From a virus, in IMG/VR virus record IMGVR_UViG_3300033571_008662, positions 1-40,088 of that record: a DNA stretch of 40,088 nt; one strand, given 5' to 3'. Positions 15,652-21,926 of the stretch are shown in pieces. How positions within the stretch are numbered: the first letter of the stretch is position 1; every line of letters begins with the position of its first letter. The translations under genes and the position numbers were made by a program. Under the pieces are notes generated by a model. It was not told the DNA's origin. It saw nothing but the letters and a program-made list of their open reading frames with translations, and did not search any database.

Positions 15652-15670
15652 CTGGATTTAATTATATTTA
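15652..15670 (+). promoter_or_regulatory. promoter, CTGGATT plus TATATTTA
   Basis: CTGGATT begins 11 bp before TATATTTA, the same spacing as in promoters A-D, but without the T-tract and repeats. It stands ahead of the gene at 15689. Confidence 0.55.
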
Positions 15671-15688
15671 CATATACAACAAAAAGTT

Positions 15689-16318
15689 ATGAAAAAGAAA
15701 AGTAAGTTCGAGTCATTCAAAGATAATAGATCGTTCAAAGTAAAAGCAACTAGTTTTATATGTAGTCTACTATTTTGGAAAGGTAGAAAAAAAGGTATGA
15801 TACATACAAGGGACATTACATGGAAAGACATAAGATCCATATTCTTCCCTAAGAATTTCTATGAGAAGTATCAATATCTCGGCTCAGTACCTTGGGATGA
15901 AGAGGGTGGAATATTTAAAGCAATGGAACCACTAATCATATTCATGGACTACAAAGCAAAACCAAAATGGTGTCCACGTTGTGTACTCAGATTCTTACAC
16001 CTATTTGGAGATGATAACTCAATCGTTAGAGTTAGGAACAGGGCGCTTAGTAACTTAAAGAAAAGGTTAACTAAAAGCTTTATGATATGGGACTATAAAA
16101 CCAAATGGCATCATTATGATCTTAGGATCAGTATAGCCGGAGATAAACAAATGTTGGACTTGTCAGATGCTATAGAAGAGAAGTTTTATACTCAAGGAAG
16201 AAGAGAGGATTTAGCGAGACAGATTAAAGACGTGGATCCAAACACAGTATACCACCAAGGATATACCATTAAAATGCTAGAAGAAGAATTAGAAAGAATT
16301 GTAGGACAAAGACCTTAG
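15689..16318 (+). CDS. hypothetical basic protein with one Cys pair
   Basis: 209 residues, very basic N-terminus (KKKSKFESFKDNRSFKVKA), an aromatic WKDIRSIFFPKNFYEKYQY segment and a CPRC pair (around residue 94) not matched by a second pair, so no complete zinc site is visible. No family recognised. Its own promoter lies 20 bp upstream, and the AAAAGTTATG leader supports the start. Confidence 0.62.
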   Translation: MKKKSKFESFKDNRSFKVKATSFICSLLFWKGRKKGMIHTRDITWKDIRSIFFPKNFYEKYQYLGSVPWDEEGGIFKAMEPLIIFMDYKAKPKWCPRCVLRFLHLFGDDNSIVRVRNRALSNLKKRLTKSFMIWDYKTKWHHYDLRISIAGDKQMLDLSDAIEEKFYTQGRREDLARQIKDVDPNTVYHQGYTIKMLEEELERIVGQRP

Positions 16319-16320
16319 AA

Positions 16321-16355
16321 AGGCCAGGGGGCAGGGGGGCGATCCGAGAGGGCCT
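16321..16355 (+). other. G-rich hairpin element
   Basis: Two G runs (GGGGG and GGGGGG), very unusual for this AT-rich DNA, lie between AGGCC and GGCCT arms that can pair (16321-16325 with 16351-16355). AAAAATCTATA follows, a weak T-poor tail, so it is not a good intrinsic terminator. A structured element between genes. Confidence 0.35.
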
Positions 16356-16377
16356 AAAAATCTATATAAATACAAAT

Positions 16378-16590
16378 ATGCATCCAGAATACAATTGCCA
16401 AGGCAAATCAAGCCTACAAATAGAATCCGAGTTCCTTCAATGGCTAAAACAACATATAGCAAATACCCGAGTCCAAGTCATGGTGGGCAAAAACCCTAAA
16501 GTAAAGGAATGGATAAAAAAAGAAGTAGAAAGGCTTGGACTAAAGATAGTTGAGTGGCACTACGATCCTAAAATAATTTTTGTACTCTAA
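16378..16590 (+). CDS. hypothetical basic protein
   Basis: 70 residues, basic, with a C-terminal VKEWIKKEVERLGLKIVEW stretch predicted to be helix-strand. Unrecognised. It starts 20 bp after the G-rich element, with ACAAATATG before it rather than the usual GTTATG, so the start is less certain than most. Confidence 0.52.
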   Translation: MHPEYNCQGKSSLQIESEFLQWLKQHIANTRVQVMVGKNPKVKEWIKKEVERLGLKIVEWHYDPKIIFVL

Positions 16591-16622
16591 AGAATAACGG
16601 CATAAAAAAGAAAGGAAAGGCT

Positions 16623-16630
16623 TAATTTTA
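16623..16630 (+). promoter_or_regulatory. promoter -7 element TAATTTTA
   Basis: GGCTTAATTTTATATAAATAA upstream of 16646 resembles the -7 part of promoter D (GGCTTAATTTTACTATATAAC), without a T-tract. Confidence 0.45.
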
Positions 16631-16645
16631 TATAAATAAAAGGTT

Positions 16646-16990
16646 ATGAACGCAAGGCAAGAATTAGAAAGAGTCCTCAATTTTTTAGAAAGAGGTATTG
16701 TATGTGCTACTATCCAAAGGCTTGGAGATACAGACTTTTCTGTTAACTGTCTAGAAGAGAAAGAAGGTAGCATTAATCTGAGAGACATACATACCAAGGC
16801 TGAGTATGAGGAATTCATGCAGAAGCTGGACTTTGAATATGATGCAGGCTATGGTTGGCAAGTGCTAGATGGTATTGTGTGGCTAGACAACGGATCATGG
16901 CTTGAGAGAGGAGAGTACGACGGTAGTGAGTGGTGGGCACACAGAGAAACACCAAAAGTGCCGGAATGGTTGAAGACCATTAAAAAATAA
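16646..16990 (+). CDS. hypothetical acidic aromatic-rich protein
   Basis: 114 residues, acidic with many Trp and Gly (GYGWQVLDGIVWLDNGSWLE), unrecognised. AAAAGGTTATG precedes the start and a TAATTTTA element lies 15 bp upstream. The tRNA-like element begins 5 bp after its stop. Confidence 0.6.
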   Translation: MNARQELERVLNFLERGIVCATIQRLGDTDFSVNCLEEKEGSINLRDIHTKAEYEEFMQKLDFEYDAGYGWQVLDGIVWLDNGSWLERGEYDGSEWWAHRETPKVPEWLKTIKK

Positions 16991-16995
16991 AGATT

Positions 16996-17073
16996 AGTCA
17001 GGTGGGCGTAATGAGGAACGGTTCCGAGTCCAGTAATGGTTGCTTATCCGGTTCGAGTCCGGCCCTGACTGCA
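16996..17073 (+). tRNA. tRNA-like element with duplicated T-arm
   Basis: A 7-bp acceptor stem AGTCAGG (16996-17002) pairs exactly with CCTGACT (17064-17070), followed by GCA. A canonical T-arm, CCGG-TTCGAGT-CCGG (17048-17062), sits in the right place. The interior does not fold as a normal anticodon arm: there is a second T-arm-like GGTTCCGAGTCC (17020-17031) and a repeated GTAATG. It may be a degenerate tRNA, a partial tandem duplication, or a tRNA mimic. I assign no amino acid. Confidence 0.42.
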
Positions 17074-17083
17074 AAAATAAATT

Positions 17084-17347
17084 ATGAAACAACAAACAGC
17101 AGTAGAATGGTTGATAAATGAACATTTTGGAGGTTTTGAAAATTGTACTCCTGATTTTAGAAATCATATAGAACAAGCCAAAGCAATGGAGAAAGAGCAA
17201 AGGAATAAAGATTATAACGCAGGATATATGGATGCACAGTGCAACCACGTAAATGATTGTGAGAACTACGGAAACGAACAAGAATACTTAACTAATCAAG
17301 CATTCGAGGACAGCGATCAATTCGGACTAAAGACACCAATGCATTAA
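17084..17347 (+). CDS. hypothetical protein
   Basis: 87 residues, Gln/Asn-rich, with a EWLINEHFGGFENCTPDF start. Unrecognised. Its start has AAATTATG context and it is 10 bp downstream of the tRNA-like element. Confidence 0.58.
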   Translation: MKQQTAVEWLINEHFGGFENCTPDFRNHIEQAKAMEKEQRNKDYNAGYMDAQCNHVNDCENYGNEQEYLTNQAFEDSDQFGLKTPMH

Positions 17348-17381
17348 GAGGTATTTACTCAAAAACCTTTAAAGTAATAGT

Positions 17382-17540
17382 ATGAACCCAGAAGAAATAG
17401 ATGATCTTAATAGTAAACTTGATTCTATTGAAGACAAGATGTACGATATAGATAAACGTTTAAATCAGATATTAGAGATCCTAAATATAGATCAACAAAC
17501 AAAGAAGATACAAATAGACCATACGCCAGAATGGCCTTAG
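17382..17540 (+). CDS. 52-residue coiled-coil protein
   Basis: MNPEEIDDLNSKLDSIEDKM begins a heptad-like helix that runs to about residue 37, then an INHTPEWP-like tail (the visible end is DHTPEWP). Acidic coiled coils of this size often act as oligomerisation tags or chaperones. The TAG stop at 17538 is followed directly by the ATATTTAT motif of the next gene. Confidence 0.55.
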   Translation: MNPEEIDDLNSKLDSIEDKMYDIDKRLNQILEILNIDQQTKKIQIDHTPEWP

Positions 17541-17542
17541 AG

Positions 17543-17550
17543 ATATTTAT
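17543..17550 (+). promoter_or_regulatory. late-type promoter motif ATATTTAT
   Basis: GATATTTATATAG lies 15 bp before ATG 17566. Confidence 0.45.
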
Positions 17551-17565
17551 ATAGAAGTAACCTAA

Positions 17566-18606
17566 ATGAAATTATCCAAGATACTTAAAGAAGTATTAAG
17601 TGAACTAAACGTTCCAAGACCTGAGGATGCTTATAAGTTTGATACCATTACAAAAAAAGACTTAGGCTACGGTACTATGTACACATACATTTATACCAAT
17701 CAAAATGGAGACTCAATGGAAATCTCTAATATGGTTACAAAACATCCAAATGATCCTGGTAAATCAATCTATATTGCTTTTAAGAAGTATGATCCTACTG
17801 AGCCTGATGAGGAAGAGTACGACAGTGATGAGGAACAGGAAAAGAAATACTCTGAAAAGACTGGAGCTCAAGACTTTATTAAAGTGTTAGCAACAGTGGT
17901 ACAAGCTACCAAGAACACTATGAAGAAAGAAGGTGGAGATGAAAATATATATTCCATATTATTTTCTCCGTCAGACAAGAAAAGAAAGAATGTGTATGAT
18001 CACTATATAAACACTCTATTTCCTAATTTTAAAAAGGATCTAAGACAATCTAGTAGTAGCTTCATTAAGTTTATCAACAAGAATTTCAAGGAAAAAGATA
18101 AAATACAAGAGGTAGGAGAAGGTACAGCACAACCTTATGAGTATAGAAAGGTCAAAGCTTCTACCGAATATAAAGCAGAATATGAATTCCAATCAGACTC
18201 AGGAACCAAATATCTTATAGCCATACATAAAGATGATGATCCATATCAAGTAGGATCCAATGAATTTGATTATGACATTAGTTTTGGAGTAGAATTTAAA
18301 ATAGGACCTGACAAAACTACGGTTAGCTTCGATAAAGAAGTTAATAAAGGAGAGATGTACAGAGTGATGTCAACTGTATTAGATGCAACCAAAAAAGAAC
18401 TTGCTGCTGATCAAGCTGAAGGAAAGATCATAAATACTATATTTATAAACCCAACCAAAAGGTCTGATGATGAAGGCGAAGTAGATTACTCTGATAATAG
18501 AAGATCTAAACTCTATCAAGCCTACGTAAAGAAAAATGCTCCTAAAGGATCTGAGGTATATGTAGACAGAACTGGAGATATAGAAATCATACTTCCAAAT
18601 AAATAA
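17566..18606 (+). CDS. probable virion-associated protein of unknown function
   Basis: 346 residues. The N-terminus MKLSKILKEVLSELNVPRP is very like that of the next gene (VKLTKILEGILKENLIQ), while the rest is unrelated; shared short N-terminal peptides of this kind are typical of capsid-targeting sequences removed by the T4-type prohead protease (cuts after L/I-x-E). The body holds two similar halves, each with a stretch of the form FIKVLATVVQATKNTMKKE or YRVMSTVLDATKKELAADQ and an IxSILFxP/IINTIFINP segment, suggesting an internal duplication. Late-type motif upstream. No known function. Confidence 0.6.
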   Translation: MKLSKILKEVLSELNVPRPEDAYKFDTITKKDLGYGTMYTYIYTNQNGDSMEISNMVTKHPNDPGKSIYIAFKKYDPTEPDEEEYDSDEEQEKKYSEKTGAQDFIKVLATVVQATKNTMKKEGGDENIYSILFSPSDKKRKNVYDHYINTLFPNFKKDLRQSSSSFIKFINKNFKEKDKIQEVGEGTAQPYEYRKVKASTEYKAEYEFQSDSGTKYLIAIHKDDDPYQVGSNEFDYDISFGVEFKIGPDKTTVSFDKEVNKGEMYRVMSTVLDATKKELAADQAEGKIINTIFINPTKRSDDEGEVDYSDNRRSKLYQAYVKKNAPKGSEVYVDRTGDIEIILPNK

Positions 18607-18608
18607 TA

Positions 18609-19175
18609 GTGAAACTAACAAAGATACTAGAAGGAATATTAAAAGAGAATCTAATCCAGTTTTACCATGGATCTACAGATAAGAATTTAGCAGGTAAGAA
18701 TGGAATACATGTAGGATCTAAACTTGCAGCAACTCAAGCGCTTCAAGCAAGGATAGGAGTTCCTGCTGAAGGGGAGTGGGATGGTACAAGAGAATACGGT
18801 AAGACTAAAATGGCAGGCAAAAAAACCTTAGATAGAAGAGAAAAAGAATTAGGATACTTCTTGAAAACAGGATATAATATTGGACCTGATATACCTGAAG
18901 AAGATTATTATCCAGAAAAAAGAACAAAACTTCCCACCTATTCTGATGGATCTACTATAGATTTAAATTCTAGACCTATAATATTCCCAGTTAAAATAAA
19001 GGGTTCAATGAATAATACTGTAAGAAACCCGAAGACAGACACGGCTGCAAACTCACTCATGATGAGATCCTTAAGAAAAGGTAATGCTAGGAATGGATTT
19101 TACTATATAAATGATGGAGAAGATGCAGGATCAATTAGTGCTGTGGTTCCAAATAAAGATTGGCTGGACTACTAG
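18609..19175 (+). CDS. putative ADP-ribosyltransferase-like injected protein
   Basis: 188 residues, GTG start, 2 bp after the previous gene. The first 15 residues repeat that gene's N-terminal motif. FYHGSTDKN (H20) resembles the YHGT/YHGS first motif of H-Y-E ADP-ribosyltransferases, followed by GIHVGSKLAATQAL; a late YYINDGEDAGS could hold the catalytic Glu. T4 carries packaged ADP-ribosyltransferases (Alt) with a cleaved N-terminal targeting peptide, so an injected effector is a good hypothesis. I recall a similar protein in marine T4-like phages without a proven function. The ART assignment rests on short motifs only. Confidence 0.5.
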   Translation: MKLTKILEGILKENLIQFYHGSTDKNLAGKNGIHVGSKLAATQALQARIGVPAEGEWDGTREYGKTKMAGKKTLDRREKELGYFLKTGYNIGPDIPEEDYYPEKRTKLPTYSDGSTIDLNSRPIIFPVKIKGSMNNTVRNPKTDTAANSLMMRSLRKGNARNGFYYINDGEDAGSISAVVPNKDWLDY

Positions 19176-19601
19176 GATCCCAAGAAATACATAATATAAT
19201 AAATCCAGTAATAGAAATAGATAATAATACCAGTAATAGAAATGGTACAGATACGCCTACACCAACGTCTATTAATAAGAATTGGGATATAAGGATAATA
19301 AAAGAAACTAGACCTGAACGAGCCCAAACAACCCACAGGCCACCCAAAACTGTATATGGATATAGGAATATAAAGATATACTAGAAAAAACCTATGGGTG
19401 TATAAAATATAAAGTGTTAGAATGTGTTTATTTGTGTTAGTTTGTGTCAATAGTATATAAGGGGATCAATATGCCTAGCAATAGCCGTATTATGCCCGCG
19501 GCACCTAAGTACTTGATTCCCAATAAGTTAGGAATTATAAATAAGAATATACATAAGTGATTGATTACCACTAAAAACTTTTGAAAATAGTTAGCTCCAA
19601 A
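19176..19601 (+). other. long apparently non-coding stretch
   Basis: About 430 bp with no convincing gene. It holds AT-rich low-complexity DNA with two copies of CCAGTAATAGAAAT (19203 and 19230 regions), a TGTGTTTATTTGTGTTAGTTTG segment resembling Bacteroidetes -33 TTTG boxes, and a single TGATTGATTACCA repeat unit just before promoter C. A TTG-started frame at 19160 overlaps the preceding gene and has no leader, so I do not call it. Confidence 0.5.
19471..19560 (+). CDS. possible 29-residue micropeptide
   Basis: ATG 19471 opens MPSNSRIMPAAPKYLIPNK and ends at TGA 19558. There is no GTTATG leader, only AGGGGATCAATATG with a GGGGA that could weakly act as a ribosome site. A real gene is possible but weakly supported. 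Confidence 0.25.
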   Translation: MPSNSRIMPAAPKYLIPNKLGIINKNIHK

Positions 19602-19633
19602 TTTTTTTATATCACTGGATTGTCTTACTTTTA
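19602..19633 (+). promoter_or_regulatory. composite promoter C
   Basis: TTTTTTTAT, ATCACTGGATTG and TACTTTTA (19626-19633) with 24-bp spacing. Only one upstream repeat (TGATTGATTACCA, 19558-19570) is present. Drives 19655. Confidence 0.68.
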
Positions 19634-19654
19634 CTATATAACAAATCAATCAGT

Positions 19655-19891
19655 ATGACAGAATTCAATTTCACCTACCAGACTTGCGAAGACCAGTACG
19701 AAGCAGAAAGAACCGGATATATAGAATCATATGACTGTGTGAGAGTAGAGGTTAGACATCCAGAAGGTGGGATCATAGATTTCCCTGTTAAGAGTAGAGA
19801 ATCTTATATGAAAACAGTAGAAGCCTATGGTGAGAGATTAGTTAAGACTTATCCTACTGTGCATAGTTATGATCTTCAGGATTATCTTTAA
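19655..19891 (+). CDS. hypothetical protein
   Basis: 78 residues, acidic/aromatic with a EFNFTYQTCEDQYEAERTGY start, unrecognised. Start context CAATCAGTATG follows the TATAACAAATCAATCA leader shared with promoter D's transcript. Directly downstream lies the tandem AACCCACGGTCGTTT promoter region. Confidence 0.58.
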   Translation: MTEFNFTYQTCEDQYEAERTGYIESYDCVRVEVRHPEGGIIDFPVKSRESYMKTVEAYGERLVKTYPTVHSYDLQDYL

Positions 19892-19904
19892 ACACTATAA
19901 TCAG

Positions 19905-19938
19905 AACCCACGGTCGTTTCTATCAAAATATATATTTA
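19905..19938 (+). promoter_or_regulatory. promoter with AACCCACGGTCGTTT box, copy 1
   Basis: The 15-bp box (19905-19919) starts exactly 26 bp before TATATTTA (19931-19938). Identical box and spacing occur 56 bp downstream. Confidence 0.65.
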
Positions 19939-19960
19939 CTAGAAATAGATATATGGTATA

Positions 19961-19994
19961 AACCCACGGTCGTTTTAAACAAAAGTTAAATTTA
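19961..19994 (+). promoter_or_regulatory. promoter with AACCCACGGTCGTTT box, copy 2
   Basis: Box at 19961-19975, TAAATTTA at 19987-19994, again exactly 26 bp between starts. The box has inverted ends (AAAC/GTTT). It drives the gene at 20014. Confidence 0.68.
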
Positions 19995-20013
19995 CATAAA
20001 TATATAAATGGTT

Positions 20014-20214
20014 ATGATATACACAGTTAAATTGAAAGATCTAAAAAAACAAGCCGGTCTCTATTACATCGGTGACATTGTAAGCGTAGACGACTCAGGT
20101 TGGGTAGATAAAGACTACGCGGTCCAGTTATTGGATATGATTAATGCAGAAATGAACCAGCCGATCATAGATGATTGGAGTGAGTATGATCTCTTTAGTG
20201 ACAATAGCTTTTAA
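20014..20214 (+). CDS. hypothetical acidic protein
   Basis: 66 residues, acidic (YDLFSDNSF end), unrecognised. ATG 20014 is preferred to 20008 because it follows GGTTATG, as at 12736. Downstream of the two tandem box promoters, so its expression may be strongly controlled. Confidence 0.58.
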   Translation: MIYTVKLKDLKKQAGLYYIGDIVSVDDSGWVDKDYAVQLLDMINAEMNQPIIDDWSEYDLFSDNSF

Positions 20215-20273
20215 AAAAAGTGGATAACTAGAAAGATCTACCATATCAGTATCAAAAATAAGTCTTACTTTTA
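20213..20273 (+). promoter_or_regulatory. promoter, AAAAAAAGTGG type, copy 1
   Basis: AAAAAAAGTGG (20213) is followed by ACTAGA and, 53 bp from its start, by the -7 element TACTTTTA (20266-20273), with AAAAATAAGTCT just before. The second copy at 20820 has the same parts at the same distance. Confidence 0.6.
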
Positions 20274-20291
20274 CTATATAATAAATCAAAT

Positions 20292-20498
20292 ATGACACTA
20301 GAAATCACAGAAAAACAAAGAGCCTTATTACTGGAGTCACTTACTACCAGAATGCAAAGGATAGAGGAGATGATCAGGATCTATGAAGGAGATGAAAAAA
20401 TGGAAGAGGTGTACAGTCAAGAGTTCCTAGATGTAGAATCTCTACGTCATACCATAGCAAATGTACCTGTAGGTGTAAAGGCCACAAATAAAAACTAA
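20292..20498 (+). CDS. small coiled-coil protein (paralogue of 21666)
   Basis: 68 residues, beginning MTLEITEKQRALLLESLTTR, then RMQRIEEMIRIYEGDEKMEE as a helix. The protein at 21666 has the same design (MKLEITAKN, RIERIEQLIEIF, EEDL), so the two arose by duplication. Acidic helical proteins of this kind may oligomerise; function unknown. Confidence 0.6.
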   Translation: MTLEITEKQRALLLESLTTRMQRIEEMIRIYEGDEKMEEVYSQEFLDVESLRHTIANVPVGVKATNKN

Positions 20499-20510
20499 AT
20501 AAACAATAAT

Positions 20511-20711
20511 ATGAAGATGCATGAATTAAAGAGGCTAGCGACAATGACTAGCACACAGTATGAGACAGAGAATCAGGATTACCAACCTATGTTCCCTAAA
20601 GAATGGGATGATGCCAGCCGTTGGCCAGACCTGTCCCTGAATAACTATGATACTTTCAGATCTACACAGATAGAAATTGATTATCAGTTAGAGAAAATGG
20701 CAGGCTGCTAA
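20511..20711 (+). CDS. hypothetical protein
   Basis: 66 residues, acidic and aromatic (DYQPMFPKEWDDASRWPDLS), unrecognised. A second in-frame ATG two codons in (20517) is equally possible. It follows the paralogue at 20292 by 12 bp. Confidence 0.55.
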   Translation: MKMHELKRLATMTSTQYETENQDYQPMFPKEWDDASRWPDLSLNNYDTFRSTQIEIDYQLEKMAGC

Positions 20712-20817
20712 AGATTATTTAGTGAACCTATAGGCGGAGCTAAATGGTTTTTGGACACGCCCTCGATAGGGCTAAATATTATTTAAAGAAATCGGGGCCT
20801 GCTCTAAAGAATCTTTA
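20709..20817 (+). ncRNA. candidate structured RNA element
   Basis: TAAAGATT (20709-20716) pairs exactly with AATCTTTA (20810-20817) and encloses a perfect hairpin GCCCT-CGAT-AGGGC (20759-20772) plus a GC-rich CGGGGCCTGCTC run. No gene fits the interval. It ends 2 bp before the second AAAAAAAGTGG promoter. It might be a terminator-like element, a small RNA or a 3' UTR structure. Confidence 0.4.
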
Positions 20818-20819
20818 AT

Positions 20820-20880
20820 AAAAAAAGTGGTTGACTAGAGGGATTGAGGATAATAGATTGAAAAATAAGTCTTATATTTA
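20820..20880 (+). promoter_or_regulatory. promoter, AAAAAAAGTGG type, copy 2
   Basis: AAAAAAAGTGG at 20820, ACTAGAG, then AAAAATAAGTCT and TATATTTA (20873-20880), 53 bp from the start of the A-tract as in copy 1. Drives the HTH gene at 20916. Confidence 0.6.
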
Positions 20881-20915
20881 ATATATAAACAATTATAAAA
20901 CAAAAACAAGCAGTT

Positions 20916-21161
20916 ATGCAAAATTCAAATCGTCCTACTAGCTACAACAAACTTAGCTACATTCAGAAGGTAAGCCGTGTTAATCGTAAGCTTCGCCTTG
21001 GTGACATTACTAAAGTTGCCGAAACAACAGGTTTTTCTACTACACATGTATCTGACGTCCTGTCAGGTAAGTATTTCAACGGTCGTATCGTTAACGAGGC
21101 CTATGATATGACTCGTGGTAGGTTGTCAAACGTGTTCAAGCTTTCTAACCTTGATGCATAA
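20916..21161 (+). CDS. small helix-turn-helix DNA-binding protein
   Basis: 81 residues. GDITKVAETTGFSTTHVSDVLSGKYFNGRIV reads as an HTH: helix 2 KVAETTG, turn, recognition helix TTHVSDVLSGK, much like XRE/Cro or phage regulators. CAGTTATG precedes the start, and its own AAAAAAAGTGG promoter and strong downstream terminator make it a single-gene unit. Its codons are GC-richer than neighbouring genes. It is a candidate for the protein that binds the nearby repeats, which is inference. Confidence 0.65.
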   Translation: MQNSNRPTSYNKLSYIQKVSRVNRKLRLGDITKVAETTGFSTTHVSDVLSGKYFNGRIVNEAYDMTRGRLSNVFKLSNLDA

Positions 21162-21200
21162 GACCTATTGACAGATTGGTTACATTTGTTATTTATTTCC

Positions 21201-21231
21201 GGCCTGGGCTTTTGCCCGGGCCTTTCTTTTT
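21201..21231 (+). terminator. strong intrinsic terminator
   Basis: GGCCTGGGC (21201-21209), TTTT loop, GCCCGGGCC (21214-21222), one G·U pair, followed by TTTCTTTTT. Ends the HTH gene's transcript and isolates the repeat/promoter D block. Confidence 0.88.
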
Positions 21232-21235
21232 ATAA

Positions 21236-21310
21236 CTGATTGATAATCAACTACTTAGGATCTGGCTAACTGATTGATTCTGAACCACTTATAACTGATT
21301 GGTTGCCAAT
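21236..21310 (+). repeat. three tandem repeats with palindromic core (copy D)
   Basis: Units ACTGATTGATAATCAA, ACTGATTGATTCTGAA and ACTGATTGGTTGCCAA, spaced 34 and 25 bp apart, with CACTTATAAC linkers. TTGATAATCAA is palindromic. Same position relative to promoter D as copies A and B. Confidence 0.72.
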
Positions 21311-21338
21311 AAAAACTTTTGGGAAAAGACTAAAAAGA

Positions 21339-21370
21339 TTTTTTTATGTCGCTGGAATGGCTTAATTTTA
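21339..21370 (+). promoter_or_regulatory. composite promoter D
   Basis: TTTTTTTATG, TCGCTGGAATGG and TAATTTTA (21363-21370), 24-bp spacing from first T to TA. Drives 21394. Confidence 0.68.
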
Positions 21371-21393
21371 CTATATAACAAATCAATAACAGA

Positions 21394-21627
21394 ATGACTA
21401 CAGTATCTACCACGACTATCGACAGGATGAACCTCAGCCAGCTACTAAGAGCCCTTAAAAAGAGAAATCTCAATCAGACAGCCAGTTATTTCTCAGGCTA
21501 TGCTGGAGATGAAAACTATACCGTCGATACAGTATGGATAGATAAGTCTTTTGTTAAGAGGCATATAGGATACGGACAGCTCCTCAAAGATCTTGAGTGC
21601 GAGGTTATTACATGGACGCCTTACTAA
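21394..21627 (+). CDS. hypothetical protein
   Basis: 77 residues starting MTTVSTTTIDRMNLSQLLRALKK, then KRNLNQTASYFSGYAGDENY. Unrecognised, basic and aromatic. Start context AACAGAATG follows the TATATAACAAATCAAT leader shared with promoter C. Confidence 0.58.
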   Translation: MTTVSTTTIDRMNLSQLLRALKKRNLNQTASYFSGYAGDENYTVDTVWIDKSFVKRHIGYGQLLKDLECEVITWTPY

Positions 21628-21665
21628 TTACTAATCAATAAAATTAAAATTAAAAATAAAAAGTT

Positions 21666-21860
21666 ATGAAACTAGAAATTACAGCCAAAAATTACCCGAT
21701 CCCCTCAGCCGCACTTGTGAACAGAATAGAAAGGATAGAACAGCTGATAGAGATCTTTAGTAGAGAAGAAGATCTGACAGCGAAGGAAGCATATCAACAA
21801 GAGCTAAATGATGCCAAGAACCTTCAGATAGATCTTATCAAGTGCTTCATGACACTCTAA
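21666..21860 (+). CDS. small coiled-coil protein (paralogue of 20292)
   Basis: 64 residues with MKLEITAKNYPIPSAALVNR and RIERIEQLIEIFSREEDLT, matching the 20292 product in order and spacing of the helix. Leader AAAAAGTTATG. Duplicated small regulators or chaperones are common in phages; no function is shown. Confidence 0.6.
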   Translation: MKLEITAKNYPIPSAALVNRIERIEQLIEIFSREEDLTAKEAYQQELNDAKNLQIDLIKCFMTL

Positions 21861-21891
21861 AGATAATTTTTCTACTATCAATTAAAAGTCT

Positions 21892-21899
21892 TATATTTA
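21892..21899 (+). promoter_or_regulatory. promoter -7 element TATATTTA
   Basis: AAAAGTCTTATATTTACTTATAC, the same GTCTTATATTTA as at 20870, upstream of the DUF932 gene. Confidence 0.55.
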
Positions 21900-21926
21900 C
21901 TTATACAAACAAAAACAATAAAGGTT

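Noticed and set aside
17020-17031. A second independent tRNA at the first GGTTCCGAGTCC
   Set aside because: No second acceptor stem pairs with it; treated as a duplicated T-arm within one element.
19160-19384. 74-residue frame starting at TTG
   Set aside because: Overlaps the preceding gene, lacks a leader and has low-complexity composition.
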